Shown here: positions 1 to 7,049 of the stretch, piece after piece | Position numbering within the stretch: the stretch's first letter is position 1 | Layout: the number at the start of each line of letters is the position of its first letter | NCBI GenBank assembly: GCA_033765345.1 | Contig: JANRIC010000114.1 | Coordinates: 1 to 10,648, forward strand | Length of the DNA: 10,648 nt | Direction of reading: 5' to 3' | From: JANRIC01 sp033765345 | GTDB lineage: Bacteria > Bacteroidota > Bacteroidia > Cytophagales > Microscillaceae | Position numbers and translations under genes: made by a program | Notes under the pieces: generated by a model | The model's input: the letters and a program-made list of their open reading frames with translations, nothing else | What the model was told of the DNA's origin: nothing | The model's database searches: none

Positions 1-104
1 CGCACCCTAGCGAAATATTTATATGAAATATAACTATTCTTATAAAACTTACATGCTATATTTTATCAAAACCCATATTTTGCGATATTTTATAGAGTTT
101 TAGA

Positions 105-206
105 AGAAAACTTACAAGAAAACTTACAAGAAAACTTACAAGAAAACTTACAAGAAAACTTACAAGAAAACTTACAAGAAAACTTACAAAAAAACTTACA
201 AAAAAC
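105..206. repeat. 12-bp tandem repeat, eight copies
   Basis: The unit AGAAAACTTACA is repeated head to tail: seven identical copies at 105-188, an eighth at 189-200 with G changed to A, then a partial unit to 206. The near-perfect identity suggests recent expansion by slippage, with decay at the right edge. The unit contains an A-tract, but a 12-bp period does not match the helical repeat, so fixed curvature is not strongly implied. It lies in non-coding DNA about 130 nt beyond the 3' end of the hydrolase gene. Function is unknown; copy number is likely to vary between strains. Confidence 0.95.
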
Positions 207-288
207 AGGGGGGTGCGAAAAGTCGGTTAGTACTGCTTCTTGCGTGCAAAAGATCAGGTAAAAAAACTATAAAAACACTGCTAAAAAC

Positions 289-317
289 CATCACGAGATC
301 TATTTAATCTCGTGATG
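289..317 (-). terminator. Rho-independent terminator of the hydrolase gene
   Basis: An 11-bp perfect stem, CATCACGAGAT at 289-299 with ATCTCGTGATG at 307-317, encloses a 7-nt loop. Read on the minus strand it lies 22 nt past the stop of the hydrolase gene and is followed by GGTTTTTAG, a short U-run. This is the classical intrinsic terminator layout for that gene. Confidence 0.8.
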
Positions 318-338
318 TGTATTTCTGGTGATATGCAC

Positions 339-1217
339 TTATTTCAATTTTTCTTTAAAAAAGTCTACTGTTCTTTTCCAGGCTAATTCGGCGGCAGCCT
401 TGTCATACCTGGCTGTGGTATCATTGTGAAAGCCGTGATTTACGGCAGGATACATAAATGCCTCATAAGATTTATTGTGTTTTTTCAGAGCTTCTTCATA
501 AGCTGGCCAGCCCTCATTCACCCTGGTATCCAGCTCGGCAAAATGGAGCAATAAGGGTGCCTGGATATTTTCTACCATTTCGGGGGCAGGTTGTCCTCCA
601 TAAAAAGGAACGGCAGCTTTCAAATCAGGAATTCTGACGGCCATCATATTAGAAATCCACCCACCGAAGCAAAATCCGACCACACCTACTTTGCCGTTAC
701 ATCCGGCGTGTCCTTTGAGGAATTCATACGCAGCAATAAAATCTTCCAGCATTTCATCGCGGGTTCTTTTGCTTTGCAGTGTTCTGCCGTCGTCGTCATT
801 CCCTGGATAACCCCCAAGCGGCGTAAGCGCATCAGGAGCAAAAGAAATAAAACCTGCAAGAGCAGCTCTTCGGGCTACATCTTCGATGTGGGGGTTCAGT
901 CCGCGGTTTTCGTGTACGACAATAACACCGGATAATTTCTTGTCGGTATCTTTGAGTCTTGAGAGTAAACCGCGCATATCTCCTCCTCCTTTGGGCGATT
1001 TGTAATTGACAAATTCAGATTTTAGCCTAGGGTCTTCGGGCAAAATTTGTATTTTATCCACATAATTAGGCATTACAGCACTTAGTAAAGAGGCGACCGT
1101 TACTCCGCCGACTGCATAAATGGAAAGCCTATCCAAAAACTGCCTTCTATCTACCCGATTGTGTGCATAATCATCGTAAAGGTCAAAAACTTCTTGTTTG
1201 ATTTCTTCCTTATTCAT
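339..1217 (-). CDS. Dienelactone hydrolase family protein with Tat-like signal
   Basis: This is a 292-residue alpha/beta hydrolase of the dienelactone hydrolase (carboxymethylenebutenolidase) family, which hydrolyses lactones or related esters. The expected catalytic residues are visible: Cys183 in the nucleophile elbow GFCFGG, Asp230 in AELDTR and His261 in NHGFH. Glu103 in VHENRG matches the family glutamate that interacts with the cysteine nucleophile. Residues 24-28 (RRQFL) followed by a hydrophobic stretch at about 32-50 look like a twin-arginine signal, so the enzyme is probably exported or membrane-tethered, unlike the classical cytoplasmic enzyme. The ATG at 1217 keeps this signal; no Shine-Dalgarno is seen, as usual in Bacteroidota. 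It appears monocistronic, with its own terminator. The natural substrate cannot be read from sequence; other small esters are possible. Confidence 0.9.
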   Translation of the reverse strand: MNKEEIKQEVFDLYDDYAHNRVDRRQFLDRLSIYAVGGVTVASLLSAVMPNYVDKIQILPEDPRLKSEFVNYKSPKGGGDMRGLLSRLKDTDKKLSGVIVVHENRGLNPHIEDVARRAALAGFISFAPDALTPLGGYPGNDDDGRTLQSKRTRDEMLEDFIAAYEFLKGHAGCNGKVGVVGFCFGGWISNMMAVRIPDLKAAVPFYGGQPAPEMVENIQAPLLLHFAELDTRVNEGWPAYEEALKKHNKSYEAFMYPAVNHGFHNDTTARYDKAAAELAWKRTVDFFKEKLK

Positions 1218-1840
1218 TCGTGTTTTTGTTTTTATTTATAGATTTAGTTATTTACTATTCATTCTTTAAAATCATCTTAGCTCAAAGATCCTCAAAATAT
1301 ACCCAGATTAAAGTGATTTAGGAAACACAAGACCCCTGCGGGGCAAGTTTTCTTGATTGATTAGCTTGATTATTCATGATTTAAGCGCTAAAAGCTCCCC
1401 TGTAAGGGTCTTGTTTTTGTATTAAAACCACTTCGGTTTGAGTATAAGTCCAGTATTTTTCAGATACTTCTGCACTGCACATTTTGTGAAATCAAGTAAA
1501 AATAAGCGTTTCATTCCAATAATCAAAAATACTCTTTGTTGAAATAGGTAGAAATAATTAGATTTTCTCTTTCAGGTTTCGCCTTTGTTTGTGTCAGTAC
1601 CATAGCCCTCAAGTTGAGCTTCCTCCCTTATCTGTCATTCAAGGAACTTGTATCCATAGAAATCGAACAATTCAAAAACATCTGTTTATTAGTTGAACAA
1701 GGAGTATAAGTTGAGTTAGGTTACATTTATTCATCTAAAATGTCTTTAAATAATTTCATATTCTAAAAACCTTTACTATTTTGCAAAAAGCTGAAATAAT
1801 GGATTAATTTAACACCATTTTAAATTCTACTGCCTTTAAA
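1218..1840. other. Divergent intergenic region
   Basis: This 623-nt spacer separates the divergent hydrolase and TonB-receptor genes and must contain both promoters. Copy A of the palindromic repeat fills 1298-1447. Between 1448 and 1840 no convincing gene is seen; one frame is open for about 53 codons (ending near 1704) but has no clear ATG and no recognisable motif. A weak -7-like match, TATTTTG, occurs at about 1778-1784 ahead of the receptor but lacks a -33 partner, so no promoter is called. Confidence 0.5.
1298..1447. repeat. Palindromic MITE-like repeat, copy A (150 bp)
   Basis: The first 96 nt (1298-1393) match 4677-4772 with only two differences, and the last 24 nt (1424-1447) match 4779-4802 exactly. 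The ends are imperfect terminal inverted repeats: the first 22 nt match the reverse complement of the right end at 16 positions, and three of the six mismatches are G-U pairs in plus-strand RNA. A second inner inverted pair, ACAAGACCC (1327-1335) and GGGTCTTGT (1406-1414), lies inside the first, so the whole unit can fold into one long hairpin. Both ends read TATA, as expected for insertion at a TA target. There is no coding capacity. The form fits a non-autonomous transposable element; a dispersed structured repeat of another kind is the alternative. Confidence 0.8.
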
Positions 1841-4294
1841 ATGCCTAACCTCAACACAAAAGTTTATGTAGCCCTACTCTTTTGCTTTTTTTTCTTGTTT
1901 GTTTTTGTCAAAGCTCAAGAAAAAAAGAAGCTTCGAGATATTGAAAAAACAAAATTTGATGCCATCTATACACAACCTCGCATAGAGATCGAGGTGGCGT
2001 ATGAAGAGCAACAACGCGTGTCTACTGCGGGCAGAGGAAATGCCCAAGACCCTGCCCTGGTACCAGCCACGGTAATTTCTATTAGCCAAGAATTGATTGA
2101 AAGCCGTGCTTATCAATCGCTCTGGGATATTTTGCAGGATTTACCAGGTATCAAAACCGATTATCAGGTTTTACCAGAGTCTTTTAATCGTGTCACCTTT
2201 CGAGGTATTGTAGGTATGGATAAATTTCTGATCCTTTTGGATGGTATTCGTATCTCTTCGCCTACCAATGAAGAAATCCCTATCCTTGAGAATTATCCGA
2301 TACACATGGCCAAGCAGATAGAGATTCTTTATGGACCAGCTTCGGCACTTTATGGAGCGGATGCTTTTGCAGGTGTAATCAATATCATCAGTAAAACGGC
2401 TGATGATATTGATCACGCCGAACTAAGTATGCGTGCAGGGATGTATGGTAAGTTTGTTGGGAATGCGCTGCTTGGTCATCGATTTAGTGACAAAGTCAGT
2501 TTTATGCTTTCTGGGCAGTATGCCTATGATCAGCAACCTAATTTGAGCAAATTTTATAAAGATGAGTTTGCAGGAATTGACTCTCTGCAATCAGGCAACT
2601 TTAAGACTGAAGCAGGCAACTTTTCTCCTTCCAGCCTTGTAGAGCCGGGATACAAAATCCCTATTAGCAATTATGCCTTACAAGGAACTTTACAATTGGA
2701 AAAGCTCTGGGGCAATGACAAGTTACGTTTTAATTTTTTTCAAAATCAATCCCGTACACCTTCTGTAGCTGGAATGAACCCCAATAATGCCGTTTACAAT
2801 GAAAACAACTTTATGTCGCATCGTATTTTGATGGGCAATATCAATTATATCAAGAATTTCGGCAGAGGATTAGAATTAAATACCATCTTTACGGCAAGCC
2901 GCTACAGCCTTGACCCCGAGTCCGGCTTTCAGAATGTGTATACCCAGATGGAGCGCAGCTATCGTTTTGCGGTAGGAAGGATGTTTCAATTTGAGCAATT
3001 GGTATCCTGGAATCCACAAAATATAGAAGAACTTTCGGTTGTTGCTGGTTTTACTTATCAAAACTTTCGCAGTATCCCTTTGAGCGTAGATTTATTGCGC
3101 CCCACGCGTGATTTTGATGCTCCTAGTGGAATATGGTTTGGGACAGTAGTAAAAACGAATGACATCCGCCCACAAGGCATTGATGCGATATTTTATGACA
3201 TCGTTTATAGTAACCTAGGCGGATTTATCCAAGCGCAGTATGCTCTCCCCTGGGTAAAAGATGAAGGGCTAATACTCACCTTAGGAGGTCGTGTGGATCG
3301 TAACAGCCGTTTCAAGGCGGAGTTTAACCCCAGATTGGGTTTGGTATGGACACCCAGCGGAAATAAAAATACCATCATTAAGTTTCTTTATGGGAAGGCC
3401 TTCCTTGAGCCGTCACCACTTCGTACTTATGAGCAGTTTGGGACATTCAGCGCAAGTGTATTTGGTGATGAAGTGACTTACTCTTCTCGGCTCATTCATC
3501 AGCCGAATCCCAATTTACAACCTCAGAAAGCCCAAACGTTTGAATTTAGCTTACAGACTCAATTTAAAAAGTTTGGTATTTCATTTCAAGCTTTTTATTC
3601 CTATGTCCGTAACCTTATCATTCCTGCCCCTGACGGCGCACTTAGCAATTTGTATGATCGTAATGATCTGCTTTTAGGAGAAAATCCTGCGGATAATTTT
3701 GATACGGGAATAGATTTGGTTGAAGTCAATGTAAATCAAAATCAGGGAGGGAGTAATGTATACGGTGGAGATTTACTCATCACCTATGAGCCTTCACTTC
3801 CTGGATTAAATAGCTTTAAAGCCTATATGGCCTGGGGATACATAGCAGGGAATATTACATCCTTTTATAACCCCGTAGTTGTTCAGGATGGTTTTAAGCC
3901 GAGCATTGATACTGTAAGTACACAGCTACCCTACATTAGCCCCTGGACTTTTCGTCTGGGTTTTGATATGAGGTTACATAAATTTTTGTTATCTCCCAGA
4001 TTCATGTATGTGAATGAACAATATCTAGAGGCTTTTATTGAGAATGAACCCTCAAAGCGGCAAAAGTTATCAGGATATACACGTTTGGATGTAAGTATTA
4101 CTTATAAAATAAAGGAATCCGTAAATATCTTCCTGAAAACAGAAAACGTTTTAGATAATCATTATTATCATAGTACTGCTTTTGGTACCCGTGTGAGAGA
4201 AGATAATGGTAAGATTTTACCTGATCGGGAGTTTTTCAGGGGAAGCCCCCAAAATCCTATTAGGGTATCGGGAGGTATTAGTATACAATTATAA
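1841..4294 (+). CDS. TonB-dependent outer-membrane receptor
   Basis: This 817-residue protein is a TonB-dependent receptor, an outer-membrane beta-barrel that imports a ligand such as a siderophore or cofactor using TonB/ExbBD energy. A signal peptide covers about residues 1-25 (hydrophobic core, cleavage after VKA). A short EV-rich stretch at 48-54 may be the TonB box. The plug spans about 75-186 and has the usual landmarks: LWDILQDLPGI (94-104), VTFRG (118-122), ILLDGIRI (131-138), and the conserved YGPASALYGADAFAGVINII at its end. The barrel runs from about 195 to the hydrophobic C-terminus. There is no N-terminal carboxypeptidase-like domain and no SusD gene nearby, so this is more like a siderophore or vitamin receptor than a SusC-type glycan importer. 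The likely partner is the small secreted protein 48 nt downstream. The ligand is unknown. Confidence 0.92.
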   Translation: MPNLNTKVYVALLFCFFFLFVFVKAQEKKKLRDIEKTKFDAIYTQPRIEIEVAYEEQQRVSTAGRGNAQDPALVPATVISISQELIESRAYQSLWDILQDLPGIKTDYQVLPESFNRVTFRGIVGMDKFLILLDGIRISSPTNEEIPILENYPIHMAKQIEILYGPASALYGADAFAGVINIISKTADDIDHAELSMRAGMYGKFVGNALLGHRFSDKVSFMLSGQYAYDQQPNLSKFYKDEFAGIDSLQSGNFKTEAGNFSPSSLVEPGYKIPISNYALQGTLQLEKLWGNDKLRFNFFQNQSRTPSVAGMNPNNAVYNENNFMSHRILMGNINYIKNFGRGLELNTIFTASRYSLDPESGFQNVYTQMERSYRFAVGRMFQFEQLVSWNPQNIEELSVVAGFTYQNFRSIPLSVDLLRPTRDFDAPSGIWFGTVVKTNDIRPQGIDAIFYDIVYSNLGGFIQAQYALPWVKDEGLILTLGGRVDRNSRFKAEFNPRLGLVWTPSGNKNTIIKFLYGKAFLEPSPLRTYEQFGTFSASVFGDEVTYSSRLIHQPNPNLQPQKAQTFEFSLQTQFKKFGISFQAFYSYVRNLIIPAPDGALSNLYDRNDLLLGENPADNFDTGIDLVEVNVNQNQGGSNVYGGDLLITYEPSLPGLNSFKAYMAWGYIAGNITSFYNPVVVQDGFKPSIDTVSTQLPYISPWTFRLGFDMRLHKFLLSPRFMYVNEQYLEAFIENEPSKRQKLSGYTRLDVSITYKIKESVNIFLKTENVLDNHYYHSTAFGTRVREDNGKILPDREFFRGSPQNPIRVSGGISIQL

Positions 4295-4342
4295 ATTCAA
4301 GAAAAAAATCATCAATTACCAAATTTTAATATACAAACGCTT

Positions 4343-4663
4343 ATGTTACAATTATTTAAAGTCCAACTCATCCTGTTGATTATAGGATTTATACTAATCG
4401 GAGTTTCTTCTTCATCTGCTCAGGAAGTAAGTGCTGATAAAAAACAAGAACTAGAATCAATTATTGGTTCAGGTAGCTGGACACTTGATGGCAAAACAAT
4501 CTCTAACATCAAAGTAGGTACCACAAATGATAATAAACTGACAGTAAAAATTACATATCCCGATCCCGATAAAACGAAAAAAGTTTGGCAGGTTACCAGT
4601 ATCAATTCTAATTCCATCGGAATCAGAGATGGTAATATTTCAAAAAAATTGGAAAAAAACTGA
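4343..4663 (+). CDS. Small secreted protein of unknown function
   Basis: This is a 106-residue protein that I do not recognise. Residues 1-26 form a clear signal peptide (hydrophobic core VQLILLIIGFILIG, then SSSSA before the cleavage site), so it should be periplasmic or surface-exposed; no lipobox cysteine is present. The mature part is about 80 residues, contains no cysteine, and shows alternating hydrophobic/polar stretches (for example KLTVKITYPDPD and WQVTSINSNSIGIRDG) that suggest beta structure. GSWTLDG near residue 45 is loosely reminiscent of lipocalin-like small proteins, but this is weak. It begins 48 nt after the TonB receptor stop with no terminator between, so it is probably co-transcribed and may assist the receptor. 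The lysine-rich C-terminus (KKLEKN) ends just before repeat copy B. Confidence 0.75.
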   Translation: MLQLFKVQLILLIIGFILIGVSSSSAQEVSADKKQELESIIGSGSWTLDGKTISNIKVGTTNDNKLTVKITYPDPDKTKKVWQVTSINSNSIGIRDGNISKKLEKN

Positions 4664-4676
4664 TAATTCTGTCTAT

Positions 4677-4802
4677 TATACCCAGATTAAAGTGATTTAG
4701 GAAACACAAGACCCCTGCGGGGCAAGTTTTCTTGATTGATTAACTTGATTATTCATGATTTAAGAGCTAAAACTTCGGAAAACCACTTCGGTTTGAGTAT
4801 AA
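4677..4802. repeat. Palindromic MITE-like repeat, copy B (126 bp)
   Basis: This is the second copy of the element at 1298-1447, in the same orientation. It starts 13 nt after the stop of the small secreted gene. Compared with copy A, the 30 nt at 1394-1423 are replaced by CTTCGG (4773-4778), which removes the right arm of the inner hairpin while leaving both terminal repeats. It also retains the CCCCTGCGGGG hairpin and the AAACCACTTCGGTTT end hairpin. TATA occurs at both boundaries. It abuts a bidirectional terminator hairpin at 4803. Confidence 0.85.
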
Positions 4803-4846
4803 AAAACATAAATAAGCATAAGTTTGGTTATGTTCATTTATGTTTT
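4803..4846. terminator. Bidirectional terminator hairpin between convergent genes
   Basis: A 19-nt stem, 4803-4821 against 4828-4846, has 17 Watson-Crick pairs plus one G-U (plus-strand reading) around the loop GTTTGG. The stem has an A-rich left foot and a T-rich right foot (AAAACATAAAT and ATTTATGTTTT), so each strand ends in a U-run. It lies 3 nt from the cyclase stop and downstream of the receptor operon, the expected place for a terminator shared by convergent transcripts. Confidence 0.75.
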
Positions 4847-4849
4847 CTA

Positions 4850-6931
4850 TCACAATGTATCCAACTCCTCCAGCCTTCTCACCTCCTCTGCACAGGCTAT
4901 CTCAAACTCCTTGAGCTTTTGCTGGAAAAGTGCATTGGGCTGGATGCCATCTCCGTGGACAGAAAGTTCGGGTTTGATACCTGTGATAAAATACATCGGA
5001 ATTACCAGTCCGTGCTTGACTTCTATTTCCCCTCTAAACTCAGCTTCAAAGAAATCCTTGACCATCTCATAGGTACTTTCATTGGTATTGACCTTGTATA
5101 CCTCCCCGCCACTCTCGAGGCGGGAGGCGATATTGACGGCATTGCCCCAAAGGTCATAGGCAAATTTGGAGATTCCTACTACGCCTGCACGCACAGCCCC
5201 TACGTTTACGCCTAATCTGCACATCCAGTAATCTCCCTTACGCTCCTCGAAGCGTCGCTGCATAAAACGCTGCATCTCCAGACCTACGAGTATCATCGTG
5301 ACAGGATGATGGTAATTCACCTCTGGCAGACCTCCGGCACACATATAGGCATCTCCGATGGTTTTGATCCGCTCGAAGCCGTATTTTTTGATGATTTCAT
5401 CAAATGCCGTGAAGCAGTCGTTGAGCTCTACGATCATTTCATCAGCGGTCATATTTTTGGTAATTTCCGAAAAGCCTTTGAAGTCTGTAAATAATATAGA
5501 TACCCGCTCATACCTACGCATGACGGTTCTGCCGGTGTCCTGTAGCTCTTTGACAATGGCCGGAGGTAGGGTATTGAGGAGTAATGCTTCTGTCTGACGT
5601 TTGGATTTACGGATAAGGCGGAAGCGGAAGTAGAGAAAAGTACCGATTAAAAAAGCTGTCAATATTCCCAAAATCACCAGATAGCGCAAACGTCGCTCGG
5701 CTTTGATGAGTGCCTCATCAGCTAATTTTTTTTGTGCTTCAACTTCTTTCTTTTGGTTTTCAACGACATCTTTTTGTTTTTCAATTTCTTGTTTTTGTTT
5801 AATAGCCTCGCTCGTAAGAGAATCCGCAAGAGTCTTTTGTATTCTTGCTGTGTCTCTTTCGGCTAAAGCAATCAATTTTTGCAAAAGCGCATCTTCTTCA
5901 GCCTCTATGGCACGGTCTCTTTGTCTTTTGGCATCCGTTTCGGCTTTGATTGCTCTGTCTCTTTGATTTTCGGCTTGTGTCTTAAGATCTAAGGCCTCCT
6001 GTTCTTTCTCTTTGGCAATTTTTGCTTGTTTTTGTGCTTCGGCTTTTTGTTTTTCGGCTTCTTCTCTGGATTTTTTGGCTGCCTTAGTACTATCATCCGC
6101 TATTTTTTTAAGTCGAATGGCTTCCAAAGTCATATCTACAAACTGATCATTACTCAATAACAATCGGTTTTGGGCATTCTCAACGACCCTTTTTTGCAGG
6201 GCTTTGAGGGAATCTACTTTGTTAAACCCGGATTCTTTCATAAAATCCTCGTCAATTCTAAAAACCAAAAAAGTCGGAGAATTGGCCGTATGATCCAATT
6301 GCATATTGAAAAAGCGAATATGGCTTCCTACCATAGATTGTTTCATCAGATAACTTTCTGCAATGATCAATGATTTTTTATCGGGTGAAAATGCACTAGA
6401 ATCATAAGTAGAGGGATTATCAGGGATTTTGATAGGCTCTCGAGCTATGCTGACCAAAAGCGTATTTTGTGGAGCTTTTTGATAATTGGGAAATACACGG
6501 TCATGCCCCAGAATGATCATTTGCCAATTGCCCGAATCTCCACGATTTAAATCGCTTTGATTGAGGGCTTCGGTTTCTACTCTTTTGCCTTGAATGGTTT
6601 TGTGATATTTTAGAACATAAGCTATATTCTGATAATCAGGATTCAATGGGTTTTTCAGGTCGCTTACCAAGATTCCCACCTTGAAACTGCTCCCGAATTT
6701 ACCCCAATTGATAAAAGGTACTCTTTGACCCTTGGGGATAGTTTTATTATCTACAGAAGGAATTTCATTGACAAATCTGTATATATATTCTGCTTCCAGG
6801 GCATATTTGTTATCATTGTTGAGGGGATGGCGACTTATTTTCTCTGAGGGAGCGATAAAACCGAGAAGCAAAAAAAGAAAAACAAACCAAATATACTTGT
6901 AGGTAGATTTTGGATAGATTTTTTCAAACAT
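4850..6931 (-). CDS. Membrane adenylate cyclase, YfiR-like region plus coiled coil
   Basis: This is a class III nucleotidyl cyclase. Numbering here is from an in-frame TTG at 6985. A signal/TM segment (about 31-45) is followed by a region at about 62-245 resembling YfiR/DUF4154 sensor domains (YIYRFVNEIP, FKVGILVSD), then a long charged coiled coil (about 285-432) with a 14-residue repeat around QRDRAI, a TM helix (435-453), basic stop-transfer residues and the cyclase (about 490-670). Metal-binding Asp501 (ILFTDFKG) and Asp545 (TIGDAYM) are present. Lys541 and Asp611 form the adenine-selecting pair, and Asn618 and Arg622 the transition-state pair, so an active adenylate cyclase is expected. 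The coiled coil should be periplasmic and the cyclase cytoplasmic. The TTG lies inside the predicted promoter and the ATG at 6949 sits at the predicted transcription start, so I prefer the ATG at 6931 (693 aa). The YfiR assignment is the least certain part. Confidence 0.9.
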   Translation of the reverse strand: MFEKIYPKSTYKYIWFVFLFLLLGFIAPSEKISRHPLNNDNKYALEAEYIYRFVNEIPSVDNKTIPKGQRVPFINWGKFGSSFKVGILVSDLKNPLNPDYQNIAYVLKYHKTIQGKRVETEALNQSDLNRGDSGNWQMIILGHDRVFPNYQKAPQNTLLVSIAREPIKIPDNPSTYDSSAFSPDKKSLIIAESYLMKQSMVGSHIRFFNMQLDHTANSPTFLVFRIDEDFMKESGFNKVDSLKALQKRVVENAQNRLLLSNDQFVDMTLEAIRLKKIADDSTKAAKKSREEAEKQKAEAQKQAKIAKEKEQEALDLKTQAENQRDRAIKAETDAKRQRDRAIEAEEDALLQKLIALAERDTARIQKTLADSLTSEAIKQKQEIEKQKDVVENQKKEVEAQKKLADEALIKAERRLRYLVILGILTAFLIGTFLYFRFRLIRKSKRQTEALLLNTLPPAIVKELQDTGRTVMRRYERVSILFTDFKGFSEITKNMTADEMIVELNDCFTAFDEIIKKYGFERIKTIGDAYMCAGGLPEVNYHHPVTMILVGLEMQRFMQRRFEERKGDYWMCRLGVNVGAVRAGVVGISKFAYDLWGNAVNIASRLESGGEVYKVNTNESTYEMVKDFFEAEFRGEIEVKHGLVIPMYFITGIKPELSVHGDGIQPNALFQQKLKEFEIACAEEVRRLEELDTL

Positions 6932-6954
6932 CTTAAAAGATTTAAACATGTTTC

Positions 6955-6986
6955 TAAAAATAAGAATAGTTTTACAATTATCCAAA
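6955..6986 (-). promoter_or_regulatory. Predicted Bacteroidota promoter for the cyclase
   Basis: On the minus strand, TTTG (6986-6983) is separated by exactly 20 nt from TATTTTTA (6962-6955), which matches the Bacteroidota -7 consensus TAnnTTTG at all but the last base. Transcription would start near 6950, giving a leader of about 20 nt to the ATG at 6931. It suggests the cyclase is transcribed independently of the upstream two-component genes. Confidence 0.5.
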
Positions 6987-7017
6987 AACTAAATTTATGA
7001 TGTATCTGCTTTTAAAA

Positions 7018-7049
7018 GAGGGCGTAAAGCGTGTTTTGGGCTTTACCTC
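7018..7049 (-). terminator. Possible terminator after the LytTR regulator
   Basis: The inverted repeat GTAAAGC (7024-7030) and GCTTTAC (7040-7046) overlaps the stop codon of the regulator gene. GAG (7018-7020) and CTC (7047-7049) can extend it around a bulge. On the minus strand it is followed by CTCTTTT. The stem is short and the U-run weak, so it is only a candidate. Confidence 0.35.

Larger units (their letters stand above)
1..338. other. Non-coding left flank
   Basis: No gene is supported here. The stretch is very AT-rich and holds a 12-bp tandem array (105-206) and a terminator hairpin (289-317), both listed separately. An isolated match to the core of the tandem unit, AAAACTTACA, lies at 44-53, about 50 nt before the array. 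One frame stays open across the array (about 46-261), but it has no ATG, and a 12-bp unit without a stop codon stays open in any copy number, so I do not call it. A short inverted match, CGCACCC at 1-7 and GGGTGCG at 212-218, brackets the array; it may be chance. Confidence 0.6.

Noticed and set aside
1..218. 7-bp inverted match CGCACCC / GGGTGCG bracketing the tandem array
   Set aside because: Too short to call a mobile-element end, and the left copy is at the window edge so its extent is unknown.
46..261. Open frame through the 12-bp array encoding ENLQ repeats
   Set aside because: A 12-bp unit with no stop stays open in all forward frames regardless of function; there is no ATG and the flanks do not look like protein.
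591..935. 114-codon plus-strand frame inside the hydrolase gene
   Set aside because: It is antisense to a gene with an intact catalytic triad, and its translation is low-complexity with no motif.
1552..1704. Possible remnant coding frame of about 53 codons in the divergent spacer
   Set aside because: No clear start, no recognisable motif, and length within chance expectation for a spacer of this size.
1841..4663. SusC/SusD-type glycan utilisation locus
   Set aside because: The receptor lacks the N-terminal carboxypeptidase-like domain, and the downstream 106-residue protein is not a SusD; no glycosidase is nearby.
4736..5215. 159-codon plus-strand frame over the 3' end of the cyclase
   Set aside because: It starts within repeat copy B, runs through the terminator and lies opposite the conserved cyclase domain; a shadow frame.
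5703..5966. Serine/phenylalanine/cysteine-rich plus-strand frame
   Set aside because: It is the reverse complement of the Lys/Glu/Ala/Gln-rich coiled coil, whose codon bias creates a long open frame on the other strand.
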